Source of the DNA: Brevibacillus centrosporus
Lineage (GTDB): Bacteria > Bacillota > Bacilli > Brevibacillales > Brevibacillaceae
DNA: 64,000 bases
Reading direction: 5' to 3'
NCBI RefSeq assembly: GCF_003710815.1
Contig: NZ_RHHP01000042.1
Coordinates: 62,001-126,000, forward strand
Position numbers and translations under genes: made by a program. A model generated the notes under the pieces. It ran no database searches, had not been told where the DNA came from, and saw only the letters and a list, made by a program, of their open reading frames with translations. Of the stretch, positions 1 through 8,764 are shown in pieces. Each line of letters opens with the position of its first letter. Position 1 is the stretch's first letter.

Positions 1-98
1 TTCAAAAACGATTGCATGATGGATGGGGCTAGCTTGCCATTTGTTGTGAAAAGCTGGTGTAATTCATCTGCGGAAAGGGTAAGATGGAAGTGAGTCAT
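1..98 (-). CDS. IS256-family transposase, N-terminal part (runs off window)
   Basis: Only the first 32 codons are inside the window. They read MTHFHLTLSADELHQLF and onward, which resembles the N-terminus of mutator-type (IS256 family) transposases such as MTQVHFTLKSEEIQ. The ATG at 98 is chosen because AAGGAGG (108-114) lies 9 bases upstream; an ATG at 103 is out of frame and stops after two codons. The rest of the gene and its DDE residues lie outside. The family call rests on a short N-terminal similarity, so it is moderate. Confidence 0.6.
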   Translation of the reverse strand, partial: MTHFHLTLSADELHQLFTTNGKLAPSIMQSFL

Positions 99-208
99 TT
101 CATAGTTCCTCCTTGGATAATGTTGTCGGCAAACTCCATTATTTCCAAAAAGAGGACTGAAATGACTCTTCCTATTTCAAATCCTTTTTACACATAATAC
201 CGGACACT
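1..208 (-). mobile_element. Probable end of an IS256-type insertion sequence
   Basis: The non-coding end of the element appears to lie between the transposase start (98) and the end of the collagen-like gene. Read on the minus strand the boundary would be around GTGTCCGGTATTATGTGTAA (189-208). The neighbouring collagen-like reading frame stops at exactly this place. The other end and the target duplication are outside the window, so the boundary is inferred. Confidence 0.45.
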
Positions 209-635
209 ACTTGTGATCAACGCTAGTTGCACCAAATGTGTTGCTTCCAACTGCATGCTGATTAATGCTAAAAATGATTGTAGCTTCCCGTAGTAGTTGT
301 ATTTGAACGAAGGTGGTACCTGCGGTTGACTCCCATCCCACAATTCCTGTTAGCCAAACAACGTCTCCAGCAGTCACCCCAGTTATTGTGATTGTCTTTA
401 GCGGGGTAGCTACGGTTGTGAGAAGGATTGCTGAACTCCCCGTTGTATTGGGCGAATTCTCGGAAACCTGAGATTGTTGAAATGCCCCTCTTGGACCGGT
501 GGCTCCTGTAGGGCCTGTTGCTCCTGTTGCTCCCGGCGGATCTGGAGGTGGAGGTCCCGGATAGATTATGGGGCAACCAGGTGGCGGCCTTATTCTGAAT
601 GAATGAAACCAGTTTGATTTTAACTTTGTCCCCAC
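207..635 (-). CDS. Collagen-like spore-surface (BclA-type) protein, probably truncated
   Basis: 142 residues with a proline-rich N-terminus (RPPPGCPIIYPGPPPPDPP), a short run of Gly-X-Y repeats (GATGATGPTGATGPRG, about residues 35-50) and a Thr/Val-rich C-terminal region. This is the layout of small exosporium or spore-crust collagen-like proteins, in which the C-terminal domain folds as a beta-rich trimer. The start is a GTG at 635; it is the only usable start after the upstream stop, but its ribosome site (AAGGAAG) lies unusually close. The frame ends at VDHK at the suspected IS boundary, so the natural C-terminus is probably missing. The product role is inferred from composition. Confidence 0.6.
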   Translation of the reverse strand: MGTKLKSNWFHSFRIRPPPGCPIIYPGPPPPDPPGATGATGPTGATGPRGAFQQSQVSENSPNTTGSSAILLTTVATPLKTITITGVTAGDVVWLTGIVGWESTAGTTFVQIQLLREATIIFSINQHAVGSNTFGATSVDHK

Positions 636-820
636 CTTCCTTAAAATCTTGTTTGGAGTGATTATAGGTTAAAAAACAGACACTTTTTGAAATAATTTTG
701 GGGGGCTAATGCGCATTATTATTATTCATGTCATCATCACAAGTTGATATTATTGCGGTATTTTCCTAAGAATAAATTATTTTACTTAGACAAGTTCGGC
801 GCAACCTGGTGTCGCATCCA

Positions 821-1075
821 TTACTCCCATTTCTCAAATTCATAAGCTAGCTGCAATGGCACTGGCTCACTGAATGCAGTGCCTGGAAACGTAAGACTTA
901 TCGGGCATTTCCTTGTACTTTCCAGCAGGTATCAGCAGCAGCGGATCATCTGCCCTTGCCGCAATTTCTGCTCACCAGTATCCAAATTGTACAAAAGCGT
1001 CTAATCTGTTCTCTTGTAAAGTGTGATCAATATCGTTTTTCCGTGTCCCTACCCAATCCCTTGTTCAATTGACGA
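821..1075 (-). pseudogene. Amidase (amidase signature family) C-terminal remnant
   Basis: Minus-strand translation gives IDHTLQENRLDAFVQFGYW, a stop, then AEIAARADDPLLLIPAG, and after a frame change LTFPGTAFSEPVPLQLAYEF and a stop at 821. These match the C-terminal end of amidase-signature enzymes, which typically read AxxAGYPSITVPAG and later VGTAFSEPTLLRLAYAFEQ. The catalytic Lys-Ser-Ser part is absent. With one in-frame stop, one frameshift and no 5' part, this is a dead relic. The identification rests on motif reading, not a search. Confidence 0.65.
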
Positions 1076-1215
1076 TATAGTCTCCTCCATTGGATCATCG
1101 GCACCTAACTCCGCCCACCTTCATATGCCTTGTCCACAATTCAAAGCAGTTTCCTTGTAGAGTAATGCGACGATTAACTGGAAGGCGATTCGCTTGACAC
1201 GGGCCCGAATGAACT

Positions 1216-1473
1216 GTGCAAGATGCTGGAAACCTCGGGGATATTTTGCGCTACTCGCTGATTTCAGTAATTGACAATGGCCAGGGACTGCGTCCAAAAA
1301 AGCTGCTGGAGACGCTGCAGAAGCTCGAGAGCAGTCGGGATCAGACGCGGCATATCGGACTGGCTAACACGCATAAGCAACTGAAGCTAACGTACGGTGA
1401 GCCATATGGGATCATTTTGCGGAGCAAATTTGGTTGGGGAACCTCTGTTCATTTGACGATTCCTAAAGATTAG
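1216..1473 (+). pseudogene. YesM-type sensor histidine kinase, ATPase-domain remnant
   Basis: The frame carries LISVIDNGQGL (G1 box, DxGxG) and HIGLANTHKQLKLTYG (G2 box plus the following helix) and ends GWGTSVHLTIPKD. This is the last roughly 70 residues of a YesM/LytS-like HATPase_c domain. The sensor, HAMP and phospho-acceptor His regions are missing. The residues before about 1255 do not look like kinase sequence. It is next to the amidase relic, which makes the first 1.5 kb a zone of decay. Confidence 0.65.
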
Positions 1474-1553
1474 CCTTACGTGAGAGGAACCACCTGGTAT
1501 GATAAGGGAGATACATCCATAATCACGAAAGATAATCGGAGGGGTACACGAGC

Positions 1554-2078
1554 ATGCATGTCAAACCGCACCAGAATCACTTTCCACCCCATTTTGGCGA
1601 GTACATCGATTCTGTACCCGAAGGTGATCTCATCCTCCTCCTTCTGGAGCAAGAGCAGGAAGTCCTTGAATGGTTCAGCCCGCTTCAAGAGCAGGACAGC
1701 TTGTTCCGGTACAGCGAGGGAAAATGGAGTCTGAAAGAAGTGCTCGGACATATCGTAGATACCGAACGAATCATGAGCTATCGAATGTTAGTCGCCGGTA
1801 GAGGCGACAAGACCCCATTGCCCCGCCACCATGACATCTACGTGAGTAAAACGAGCTTTGATCGCCGACCGATTGCTGACCTGATAGCTGAGTTTCGGAC
1901 TGTCCGCGCCTCTACTCTTTCCCTCGTACGCGGCTTAACAGATGAAGAACTGAAACAAAGTGGTTTGCTGAATGAGGTGGAGACAACAGCTACGGCATTT
2001 GCCTATTTCATCCTCGGGCATGCCCACCATCACCTGCGGATTGTCCGAGAAAGATACTTCCCACATTTGCCCCTGTAA
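1554..2078 (+). CDS. DinB-family protein (four-helix metal-binding fold)
   Basis: 174 residues. The motifs WSLKEVLGHIVDTERIMSYR (about residues 58-77) and ILGHAHHHLRIV near the C-terminus supply the three spaced histidines typical of DinB/YfiT-like proteins, which bind a divalent metal in a helical bundle. Members act as thiol (often bacillithiol) transferases or are of unknown function; no substrate can be assigned here. The first ATG of the frame is at 1554, with a poor ribosome site, so the real start is less certain than the gene. A strong terminator follows directly. Confidence 0.8.
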   Translation: MHVKPHQNHFPPHFGEYIDSVPEGDLILLLLEQEQEVLEWFSPLQEQDSLFRYSEGKWSLKEVLGHIVDTERIMSYRMLVAGRGDKTPLPRHHDIYVSKTSFDRRPIADLIAEFRTVRASTLSLVRGLTDEELKQSGLLNEVETTATAFAYFILGHAHHHLRIVRERYFPHLPL

Positions 2079-2085
2079 AAGAGAA

Positions 2086-2124
2086 AGGCGCTCGACCGGT
2101 TCGTACCCACCGGTTGGAGCGCCT
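2086..2124. terminator. Bidirectional intrinsic terminator
   Basis: AGGCGCTCGACCGGT pairs with ACCGGTTGGAGCGCCT and is followed by nine T residues on the plus strand. The opposite side also has a pyrimidine-rich tail (TTTCTCTTTT), so it can end both the DinB gene and the convergent aldehyde dehydrogenase operon. Confidence 0.9.
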
Positions 2125-2149
2125 TTTTTTTTGCAAAAGGGTGCAATCG

Positions 2150-3607
2150 TTACGAAAATGGATAATGACGTGGCTCACGCTGCACAGAAATCCATTTGAT
2201 CGTCGTAAATTCCTCTATGGACCATTTTCCATTGAACCTTCCGAGACCCGAACCTTTCTCCCCGCCAAATGCGATATGTGGCTCGTCATTGACGCTCTGA
2301 TCGTTCACATGAATCATCCCGGTATGGATCTGTTGGGCGACTGCCTCCCCCCGTTCCAGTGAGCCAGAAAAGACTGCTCCACTCAACCCGTAGTCGGAAG
2401 CGTTGGCTACCTGGATCGCTTCTTCCTCACTGTCTACAGGGATGATCGCGGCGACTGGCCCAAACAACTCGCTTTGTGCGATCGGCATGTCATTTTTTAC
2501 ATCTACGACAATGGTCGGGGCCATCAGGTTGTCTTCTACACTCCCCGCAAGAACGATCCGTGCACCAAGAGCGACACTCTCGCCGATGACTCGCAATATC
2601 TTGTCTACTTGATTCCGGTTGATCAACGGCCCGATCACGGTATTCGGATCTTCCGGATTGCCGACTGCCAGCTGGCTCGCCTTATCTGTCAATCGTTCTA
2701 CAAATGCACCATACACCTTTCTGTCCACCACAAATCGGTTGACGGCCATGCAGATCTGACCCTGATGCATGAACTTTCCAAACATGGCCGCTGCCACTGC
2801 CTGATCCAAATCGGCGTCTTCCAATACGATAAATGCGTTGTTTCCTCCTAGCTCCAGAGCAGTCTTTTTCAAATGCTTGCCCGTCACCGATGCGATATGT
2901 CGTCCCGCTGCTGTCGAGCCCGTGAAGGAAATCATCCGGGGGATGGGATGCTCGATAAAGTAGTCGCCGACCTCTGCCAGATCAGAAACAACCAGATTCA
3001 GGACACCGCTGGGCAAGCCTGCCTCTTCAAATACTTTGGCAATGACGCAGCCTCCGCTGATATACGTCTGCAAATCGGGTTTTAGCACGACGGCGTTGCC
3101 GGTTGCAATCGCAGCAACGACAGAGCGCATGGCCAAATGCAGGGGAAAGTTCCATGGCGCGATGACTCCCACTACGCCAACAGGCAGACAGTACAAATGA
3201 TTTTCTTTCCCTGCTGTGATGGAAGAAAGCTCTTCATCATGGATACGACCCGGATAGGTCGCTGCTTCGCGCATGAAGCCAGTGGCGATTCCGATTTCCA
3301 CATTTGCCTTTAGAACCGTGCAGCCTTGTTCTCGCACCATAAGAGGAACGAGCTCTTCTCTTTTCCCTTCCAAAATGGCGATGGCTCGCTCGATTACCGC
3401 TGTTTTTTCGGTTGCAGACACTTTCGCCCAAGCTCGTTGTGCATCACGTGCCGAAGCATAAGCATCATCCATATCTTGTTTGTTAGCCAGCCGAATTTCA
3501 GCCAACACTTCTTTGGAATAAGGGTTTTGGTTGACGTATTTGTTACTACTCTTGCCTTCCTTCCACTCTCCACGGATAAACAATTGATTCCACTCAGCAT
3601 ATTTCAT
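2150..3607 (-). CDS. NAD(P)-dependent aldehyde dehydrogenase (benzaldehyde/vanillin dehydrogenase-like)
   Basis: 485 residues, full length for the ALDH superfamily. Visible are the cofactor-site PWNFPLHLA segment, FTGSTAAGR, the general-base motif ALELGGNN and the nucleophile region GQICMAVNR. Overall it resembles the YfmT-like group, which oxidises aromatic aldehydes to acids. It is the last gene of the minus-strand unit containing the Rieske oxygenase and the Liv-type importer, which supports an aromatic or side-chain aldehyde substrate. The start ATG has GGGAGGGAAGGG upstream. Exact substrate not determinable. Confidence 0.85.
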   Translation of the reverse strand: MKYAEWNQLFIRGEWKEGKSSNKYVNQNPYSKEVLAEIRLANKQDMDDAYASARDAQRAWAKVSATEKTAVIERAIAILEGKREELVPLMVREQGCTVLKANVEIGIATGFMREAATYPGRIHDEELSSITAGKENHLYCLPVGVVGVIAPWNFPLHLAMRSVVAAIATGNAVVLKPDLQTYISGGCVIAKVFEEAGLPSGVLNLVVSDLAEVGDYFIEHPIPRMISFTGSTAAGRHIASVTGKHLKKTALELGGNNAFIVLEDADLDQAVAAAMFGKFMHQGQICMAVNRFVVDRKVYGAFVERLTDKASQLAVGNPEDPNTVIGPLINRNQVDKILRVIGESVALGARIVLAGSVEDNLMAPTIVVDVKNDMPIAQSELFGPVAAIIPVDSEEEAIQVANASDYGLSGAVFSGSLERGEAVAQQIHTGMIHVNDQSVNDEPHIAFGGEKGSGLGRFNGKWSIEEFTTIKWISVQREPRHYPFS

Positions 3608-3635
3608 TTACCCTTCCCTCCCTCTTTCATCGCAT

Positions 3636-4346
3636 TTATACACCCAGATATTGATGCTGGATCTCCTCATTGGCTAGTAGCTCTGTCGGAGATCCCTGCC
3701 ATACGATTTGTCCTTTGCTCATCACCAGGACGTGATCAGCAGCACCACATGCCAAATAAAAATTTTGCTCAACTAGTAGAATCGAAAGTCCTGTATCTTT
3801 CAACCTAGTAATGATTTCTCCTACCTGTTCGATAATGACGGGGGCTAACCCTTCTGATGGCTCATCCATTAAAATGCATTGGGGATTCGTCATCAGGGCG
3901 CGTCCGATCGCCAGCATCTGCTGCTGCCCACCTGAGAGCTGTGTCCCCATATTCTGTTCCCGCTCTTTTAAAACCGGAAACAGCTCAAAGACAGCTTCCA
4001 AGTCCCATTTCTTTTGACCTGCCTCTGTCTGTCGACTGTCTTTTGCCGGTACTATCAGATTCTCTCGAATGGTCAGTGAAGGAAAAATGCGTCTGCCCTG
4101 GGGCACCAAGCCAATCCCGTGACGAGCGATTTTGTAGGGAGGTAATCCTGAAATCGGTTTGTCCAAATAGGAAATCCTCCCTGTACGTGGAGGGGTCAGA
4201 CCCGCAATCGAATGGATCGTCGTCGTCTTCCCCGCTCCGTTTCGCCCGAGAAGCGCCACGCATTTGCCTTTTGGTACCGAGAAGGAGAGCCCCTGTAAAA
4301 TATGACTGTAGCCGTAGTACGTATGAACGTCTTCCAGTTTAAGCAT
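3636..4346 (-). CDS. livF: Branched-chain/aromatic ABC importer ATPase, LivF type
   Basis: 236 residues. Walker A GRNGAGKTTT, signature LSGGQQQML and Walker B CILMDEPSEGLAP are all present; the DEPSEGLAP form is characteristic of LivF. The upstream extension of the frame is rejected: the ATG at 4346 begins MLKLEDVHTYYG, the usual LivF start, has GGGGGAGG upstream and overlaps the end of livG by 8 bases. It energises the importer together with LivG. Linked to aromatic catabolism genes, it probably serves an aromatic acid rather than leucine. Confidence 0.9.
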   Translation of the reverse strand: MLKLEDVHTYYGYSHILQGLSFSVPKGKCVALLGRNGAGKTTTIHSIAGLTPPRTGRISYLDKPISGLPPYKIARHGIGLVPQGRRIFPSLTIRENLIVPAKDSRQTEAGQKKWDLEAVFELFPVLKEREQNMGTQLSGGQQQMLAIGRALMTNPQCILMDEPSEGLAPVIIEQVGEIITRLKDTGLSILLVEQNFYLACGAADHVLVMSKGQIVWQGSPTELLANEEIQHQYLGV

Positions 4347-5094
4347 GCTTGAGCGTCCCTCCCCCGAAGTAGATCTCTTTGACTCTCGCGTCGCCACTGA
4401 TCTCGTCGGGTGAACCACTCAAAAAGACTTCTCCATGATGCAACACGGTAATGCGATCCGCGATCGAAAACACCACTTCCATGTCGTGCTCAATCACTAA
4501 CAGGGTAATAGAGCGAGGCATGCTTTGGATGAGCATGGTTGTTTGGACCGTTTCTGCCGGAGACATCCCGGAGGTTGGCTCATCTAAAAGCAATATATTG
4601 GGCTTTGACGCGAGTGCGAGGATGACTTCCAGCAGTCGTTGCTCTCCGTAAGACAGCTCGCTGACGATCCGACTACGTCGTTCCCAAAGACCCCATTGTG
4701 CTAGTAGCTCCTGCGTTTCTGCAAGCATTTCTGCGTATTTGGACGCTGGCTTCAAGAAATGAAAGCGATAAGGCTTGCAGGCTGTTACGGCGAGGTGTAT
4801 GTTCTCCTCTACACTCAATTCCCCGAACAAATTATTTTTTTGAAAGGTTCGAGACATTCCCATCCGCACTGCGGTGTAGGCAGGCAATCCACTGATTTGC
4901 TGACCATTTACGACGACCTTACCCTCGTTGATCGGCAAAGTACCCGTCATACAATTAAATAAAGTGGTTTTCCCAGCCCCGTTTGGTCCGATGATGACAT
5001 GCCGTTCACCCTCGCGTACCTCGAGAGAAACATCCCTTAGTACTTGCAAGCCCTTGAATGATTTAGACAAATGTTCAACCTTTAACAGACTCAA
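4339..5094 (-). CDS. livG: Branched-chain/aromatic ABC importer ATPase, LivG type
   Basis: 251 residues with Walker A GPNGAGKTTLFN, signature ELSYGEQRLLE and Walker B ILLLDEPTSGMSP, the LivG pattern. The start is a TTG at 5094 (TTG AGT CTG TTA), with AGGAGGG eight bases upstream; an ATG-started longer frame would run deep into livM. It overlaps the end of livM by 20 bases, so translation is probably coupled. Confidence 0.88.
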   Translation of the reverse strand: MSLLKVEHLSKSFKGLQVLRDVSLEVREGERHVIIGPNGAGKTTLFNCMTGTLPINEGKVVVNGQQISGLPAYTAVRMGMSRTFQKNNLFGELSVEENIHLAVTACKPYRFHFLKPASKYAEMLAETQELLAQWGLWERRSRIVSELSYGEQRLLEVILALASKPNILLLDEPTSGMSPAETVQTTMLIQSMPRSITLLVIEHDMEVVFSIADRITVLHHGEVFLSGSPDEISGDARVKEIYFGGGTLKHA

Positions 5095-6076
5095 AACCGT
5101 TTCCCTCCTTTGGCAGAATGGGTGTCTCCTCTTCCTTGTGTCGCTTTGGTCTGAGCTTGTTCCACAGCAGCATGGCGATCTGGAGGATTCCTCCACGTCC
5201 ATACAGCACAATCGCGACGAATATCACGCCCATGATCATCGGCCATCTGTCTGTGTACGAGCTGATATAGCTTTGCAGGATGACGAAAAAGCCTGCGCCG
5301 ATTGCGGGACCGACTAACGTACCCACTCCCCCTACAATGACCATGATCAACGCTTGCCCCGAGAACATCCAATGGAGAAGGTCAGGTGATACATACTGGT
5401 TGAAGTAAGCATAAAGAGCACCTGCAAAACCCGCGAGCATTCCAGACAGTGAGTACACGATCAGCTTGTAGTGACGGATATTGTAGCCCAATGCCGTCAT
5501 CCTAGACTCGTTTTCCTTGATACCGCGCACACCTTTGCCCAGCGGGGATGAGATAAAGACGCGGAGCAAGTAATAGCTCACGAGAAACGCTATCGTGACC
5601 AAATAATAAAAGCCGACCCTGCTCTCTATAGCACCAAACCCGAGATTCAAGCTGGCCGATACAGCCATACCATCTGCTCCGCCTGTCACCGATTCCATTT
5701 TGTAAAAGATGGCGAAAAGCATTTGTCCAAATGCCAGTGTGATCATGAGGAAATAGGCACCAGAGGAACGGATGAACAAGAGCCCAGATACAAAGGCTAC
5801 GATGCCCGATATCACGGCGGCAGCGATGATCAGAACGTACGTATTATCCAAATGGGTACCTAGCAGAGCTACTACATACGCTCCAAGTCCAAAGAAAGCA
5901 GCGTGACCCAGTGAGACTAATCCTGCAAATCCAATAATCAAGCCGAGACTCATGACGAAGATAGCCATGATCAGGACTTCACTGGTCAGCTTGACTCCAT
6001 AGTTGGTCAGGATCAGGGGCAAGAGCAGCAGAATTGCGATAAATAGGGTGGGGGTCCTCCAGATGTTGGCTCTCAC
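5075..6076 (-). CDS. livM: Importer permease, LivM type
   Basis: 333 residues, highly hydrophobic with roughly nine to ten membrane segments, and the conserved GLVSLGHAAFFGLGAYV motif of LivM permeases. The start is a GTG at 6076 that overlaps the livH stop (GTGA), with AAGGGGGG upstream. The cytoplasmic C-terminus is charged. It pairs with LivH to form the translocation path. Confidence 0.9.
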   Translation of the reverse strand: MRANIWRTPTLFIAILLLLPLILTNYGVKLTSEVLIMAIFVMSLGLIIGFAGLVSLGHAAFFGLGAYVVALLGTHLDNTYVLIIAAAVISGIVAFVSGLLFIRSSGAYFLMITLAFGQMLFAIFYKMESVTGGADGMAVSASLNLGFGAIESRVGFYYLVTIAFLVSYYLLRVFISSPLGKGVRGIKENESRMTALGYNIRHYKLIVYSLSGMLAGFAGALYAYFNQYVSPDLLHWMFSGQALIMVIVGGVGTLVGPAIGAGFFVILQSYISSYTDRWPMIMGVIFVAIVLYGRGGILQIAMLLWNKLRPKRHKEEETPILPKEGNGFESVKG

Positions 6077-6942
6077 GCATGTGCCCCCCTTCCAAATAAT
6101 CCGTTTGGTTTAATCAGCAGGACAATAATCATGATGACAAACACCATCGCCATGGTCAGAGATGGGAACCAGACGCGTCCTAACGTATCAACCAATCCGA
6201 CCAGGATCGCTCCGATAAAGGCACCCTTCCACGTACCAAGACCGCCAACCACAACGATCACCAGCGACGAAACCAAGATCTCCGAGTCGATACCCACGTA
6301 CATTCCCATAATGGGACCGCCTAGCACTCCGCTCAACCCTGCAAGTGCTGCTCCGACAGCGAAAATACTGGTGAATACCACTTTGATGTTGATTCCGAGC
6401 GCAGAGAGCATTTGCCGATCATCCACGCCTGCCCTGATAATCGCACCGATTCTCGTTTTGTTTTCCATGTACCACAACAAGACAGCGAGTAGACAACCAA
6501 CGAGGATCACAAACAATCGATAAGCTGGAAACATTGTCCCTCCCATATCCAAAGAAACGTCCAAGGAGCTAGGAACGGGCAAAGCCAACGGGCTTGTTCC
6601 CCAGATCCACTTGACGAGGTCCGCAAAGATAAACGACAAGCCAAAGGTAAGCAGCACTTGCTCTAGTTCTTTGCCGTACACACGTTCCAGCAAAAACCGT
6701 TCCATGAGGACTCCCAGCCCTGCGACCAGCACTATCGAAGCGATCATCGCCAGCCAAAACCCGAGATTTTGCTGCACGAGCGAGTAAGCGATATACACCC
6801 CGCCCAGGTAAAAAGCACCGTGGGCGAGATTGACGATATTCATCAAACCAAAGATGATAGAAAGACCCGCTGCGATCATAAACAAGAGCATGCCATAAGC
6901 TAAGCCATTCAGGATGTGCATAAACAGGATGGACGTTGCCAT
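6073..6942 (-). CDS. livH: Importer permease, LivH type
   Basis: 289 residues with about eight membrane segments. GLMNIVNLAHGAFYLGG near residue 32 and VVVGGLGTWKGAFIGA near the C-terminus are hallmark LivH motifs. ATG at 6942 has GAGGAGGAAATT upstream. The substrate-binding protein gene ends 19 bases upstream, giving the normal K-H-M-G-F order. Confidence 0.9.
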   Translation of the reverse strand: MATSILFMHILNGLAYGMLLFMIAAGLSIIFGLMNIVNLAHGAFYLGGVYIAYSLVQQNLGFWLAMIASIVLVAGLGVLMERFLLERVYGKELEQVLLTFGLSFIFADLVKWIWGTSPLALPVPSSLDVSLDMGGTMFPAYRLFVILVGCLLAVLLWYMENKTRIGAIIRAGVDDRQMLSALGINIKVVFTSIFAVGAALAGLSGVLGGPIMGMYVGIDSEILVSSLVIVVVGGLGTWKGAFIGAILVGLVDTLGRVWFPSLTMAMVFVIMIIVLLIKPNGLFGRGAHA

Positions 6943-6961
6943 AATTTCCTCCTCGTCCTCA

Positions 6962-8182
6962 TTACTTGGATTTGGCTGGAGGTGTCTCCGGAATCTTCAG
7001 TCCTTTCATCGCATCGCCCATAATTTCCTGGACGATCTTGCCGTCTTTCCATACGTTCTTGGCCAAGTACATATCCAGTGTCAGGTTGTGAGTCATGGGA
7101 TCCATCGCCAGTTCACCGCGTGGACTGCTGAACGCGATGTCCTTCAACACCTTCGTCAGGTCCTCTGACTTGACGCTTCCTGCTTTTTCGACTGCCTTGG
7201 CGATCACCTGCGCTGAGTCATACCCTTGCACGTTGAAGTAGTTTGGAGTTTTGCCGTATTTTTTGGTGAATGCCTCTACAAAGGCTTTGTTGGTTGCATT
7301 GTCCAGAGCCGCTGTGTACATGGTTGCACCAATGATCCCTTCGGCGGCCTGACCTGCGGGATCGGTCACGAGCGGGTCCAAAAATTCCTGGGTACCTGTA
7401 AGCGGGATTTTCCCTTTTAACCCAAATTGCTCATATTGCTGAACGAAACGGATCGCATCGGTACCAGCCAGGAATGGGAATACCAAGTCCGGTTTGGTCT
7501 GCTGGATATCCGTCAAATACGTAGCGTAGTCATTATTGCCGAGCTTGGGCCAAGCTTCTTTGACGATCTCTCCACCAGCTGCCACGAACGCTGCCTTAAA
7601 CGCTTCGATGGTTTCATGGCCGGCTGGGTAGTCAGGAGCGAGTACGTACGCTTTTTTTCCGATATTGTTGGCAATATAAGCAGCACCAGGTGTACCGTCC
7701 TGCCAGTTGGAAATAGACACGCGATAGATGTAGTCACTTTTCTTATCCCAGGAAATGTCGTTTGCGGCAGCATTCGCTACGATCAGAACGATTTTGTCTT
7801 TTTCAATCACGTCACGCAAGGCATATACGACGGACGAAGAAATCGGTCCCACGAGCAAATCTACCTTTTCGCTGTCTACCAGCTGGCGGTATTTACGTAG
7901 AGCGACTTGCGGATTCGCCTCATCGTCTTCGTATTTTACCGTTACAGGTCGATTGCCGATCTTGTTGCCATTCTGCTCGAAATACAGCTCCATCCCGGCT
8001 TTGATGCTCTCCGACAACGGAGCAAAATTTCCCGAGAAGGACAGAATGGCACCGATCTTGATCGGCTCACCTTCGCCACTTGATGCGGTCTGATTACTGC
8101 ACGCACCAAGCACGAGCAAGACCAAGGTTAACAGGGTACTGATCCATATGCGGCTCTTGCCCAATCTTTTTTTGCCCACCAT
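6962..8182 (-). CDS. livK: Substrate-binding lipoprotein of the Liv-type importer
   Basis: 406 residues. The signal peptide ends in a lipobox (VLLVLGACSN), so the protein is tethered to the outer face of the membrane. The mature part begins PIKIGAILSFSGNFAPLSES, typical of type I periplasmic binding proteins of the Leu/Ile/Val family. The ATG at 8182 is preferred over a longer upstream frame because it places the signal sequence at the N-terminus and has AGGGGG upstream. Family members next to aromatic-degradation genes bind benzoates or phenyl acids; here the ligand is unknown. Confidence 0.88.
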   Translation of the reverse strand: MVGKKRLGKSRIWISTLLTLVLLVLGACSNQTASSGEGEPIKIGAILSFSGNFAPLSESIKAGMELYFEQNGNKIGNRPVTVKYEDDEANPQVALRKYRQLVDSEKVDLLVGPISSSVVYALRDVIEKDKIVLIVANAAANDISWDKKSDYIYRVSISNWQDGTPGAAYIANNIGKKAYVLAPDYPAGHETIEAFKAAFVAAGGEIVKEAWPKLGNNDYATYLTDIQQTKPDLVFPFLAGTDAIRFVQQYEQFGLKGKIPLTGTQEFLDPLVTDPAGQAAEGIIGATMYTAALDNATNKAFVEAFTKKYGKTPNYFNVQGYDSAQVIAKAVEKAGSVKSEDLTKVLKDIAFSSPRGELAMDPMTHNLTLDMYLAKNVWKDGKIVQEIMGDAMKGLKIPETPPAKSK

Positions 8183-8223
8183 GTAAGACGCCCCCTTATC
8201 ATTCAATTGTTTCTCTCCTTGCC

Positions 8224-8724
8224 TTACAAGAACATGCTGAGGTTCATTACAGATAAAACAGTCTGATCTGGATAGATCGTGCGGGATGCGATCTTCCATG
8301 TGCCACCTGATTTTTGCAGCACATCCAGACGTTCACCAAACAGTTCTTCGGTTCCCACATCTTGCGCTCGGCTGCGTTTGAACAAAAAGTGACTTCTCAC
8401 TGTCAGCTTGTCGTCCTCCGAAACCGTTTCCAATAAAATGTTTGTGATAAAATGACGAGTCCGAGGTGCAGGATCTTCTGCCCACGCACTTGAAGTTCCA
8501 AGCCTTTTGACACGGGTCGTCAGGGAGGTTTTGGTTTCCTCAAAAAATGTCATGGCCTCGACGATATTCGATCCGTCCTTCTTTTCCCGAGTTGCCCGAA
8601 GTGGCATGCGATAGCGAATGTCATCTGTCAAGATCTCGAGCCACTCTTCAAATTTTCTAGCGTCTAACAAGTAAGCTTCCCGATAGTAAAACTGGGTAAT
8701 TTCATAATACAAACCGGTGTTCAT
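8224..8724 (-). CDS. Aromatic-ring-hydroxylating dioxygenase, small (beta) subunit
   Basis: 166 residues with an NTF2/SnoaL-like fold pattern (FYYREAYLLDARKFEEWLEI, DDIRYRMPLRATRE, RTRHFITNILLE, SHFLFKRSRAQ). Beta subunits have no cofactor and shape the alpha3beta3 hexamer. The second in-frame ATG (8724) is chosen because AGGAGG lies 8 bases upstream, whereas the ATG at 8730 is too close. It lies 40 bases after the large subunit gene. Confidence 0.88.
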   Translation of the reverse strand: MNTGLYYEITQFYYREAYLLDARKFEEWLEILTDDIRYRMPLRATREKKDGSNIVEAMTFFEETKTSLTTRVKRLGTSSAWAEDPAPRTRHFITNILLETVSEDDKLTVRSHFLFKRSRAQDVGTEELFGERLDVLQKSGGTWKIASRTIYPDQTVLSVMNLSMFL

Positions 8725-8764
8725 CGCCATCTCCTCCTTTGTGCTCCCATCCTTTCTCGTGGAG

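Noticed and set aside
1480-1751. Open frames on both strands before and over the start of the DinB gene
   Set aside because: They overlap the DinB coding frame, lack ribosome sites and show no family motif.
4339-5211. LivG with a 39-residue N-terminal extension
   Set aside because: The extension lies inside livM and reads as noise; the TTG at 5094 with AGGAGG is the better start.
6962-8299. Binding protein starting at 8299
   Set aside because: That start would bury the signal peptide and lipobox 39 residues inside the protein and overlap the oxygenase beta-subunit gene.
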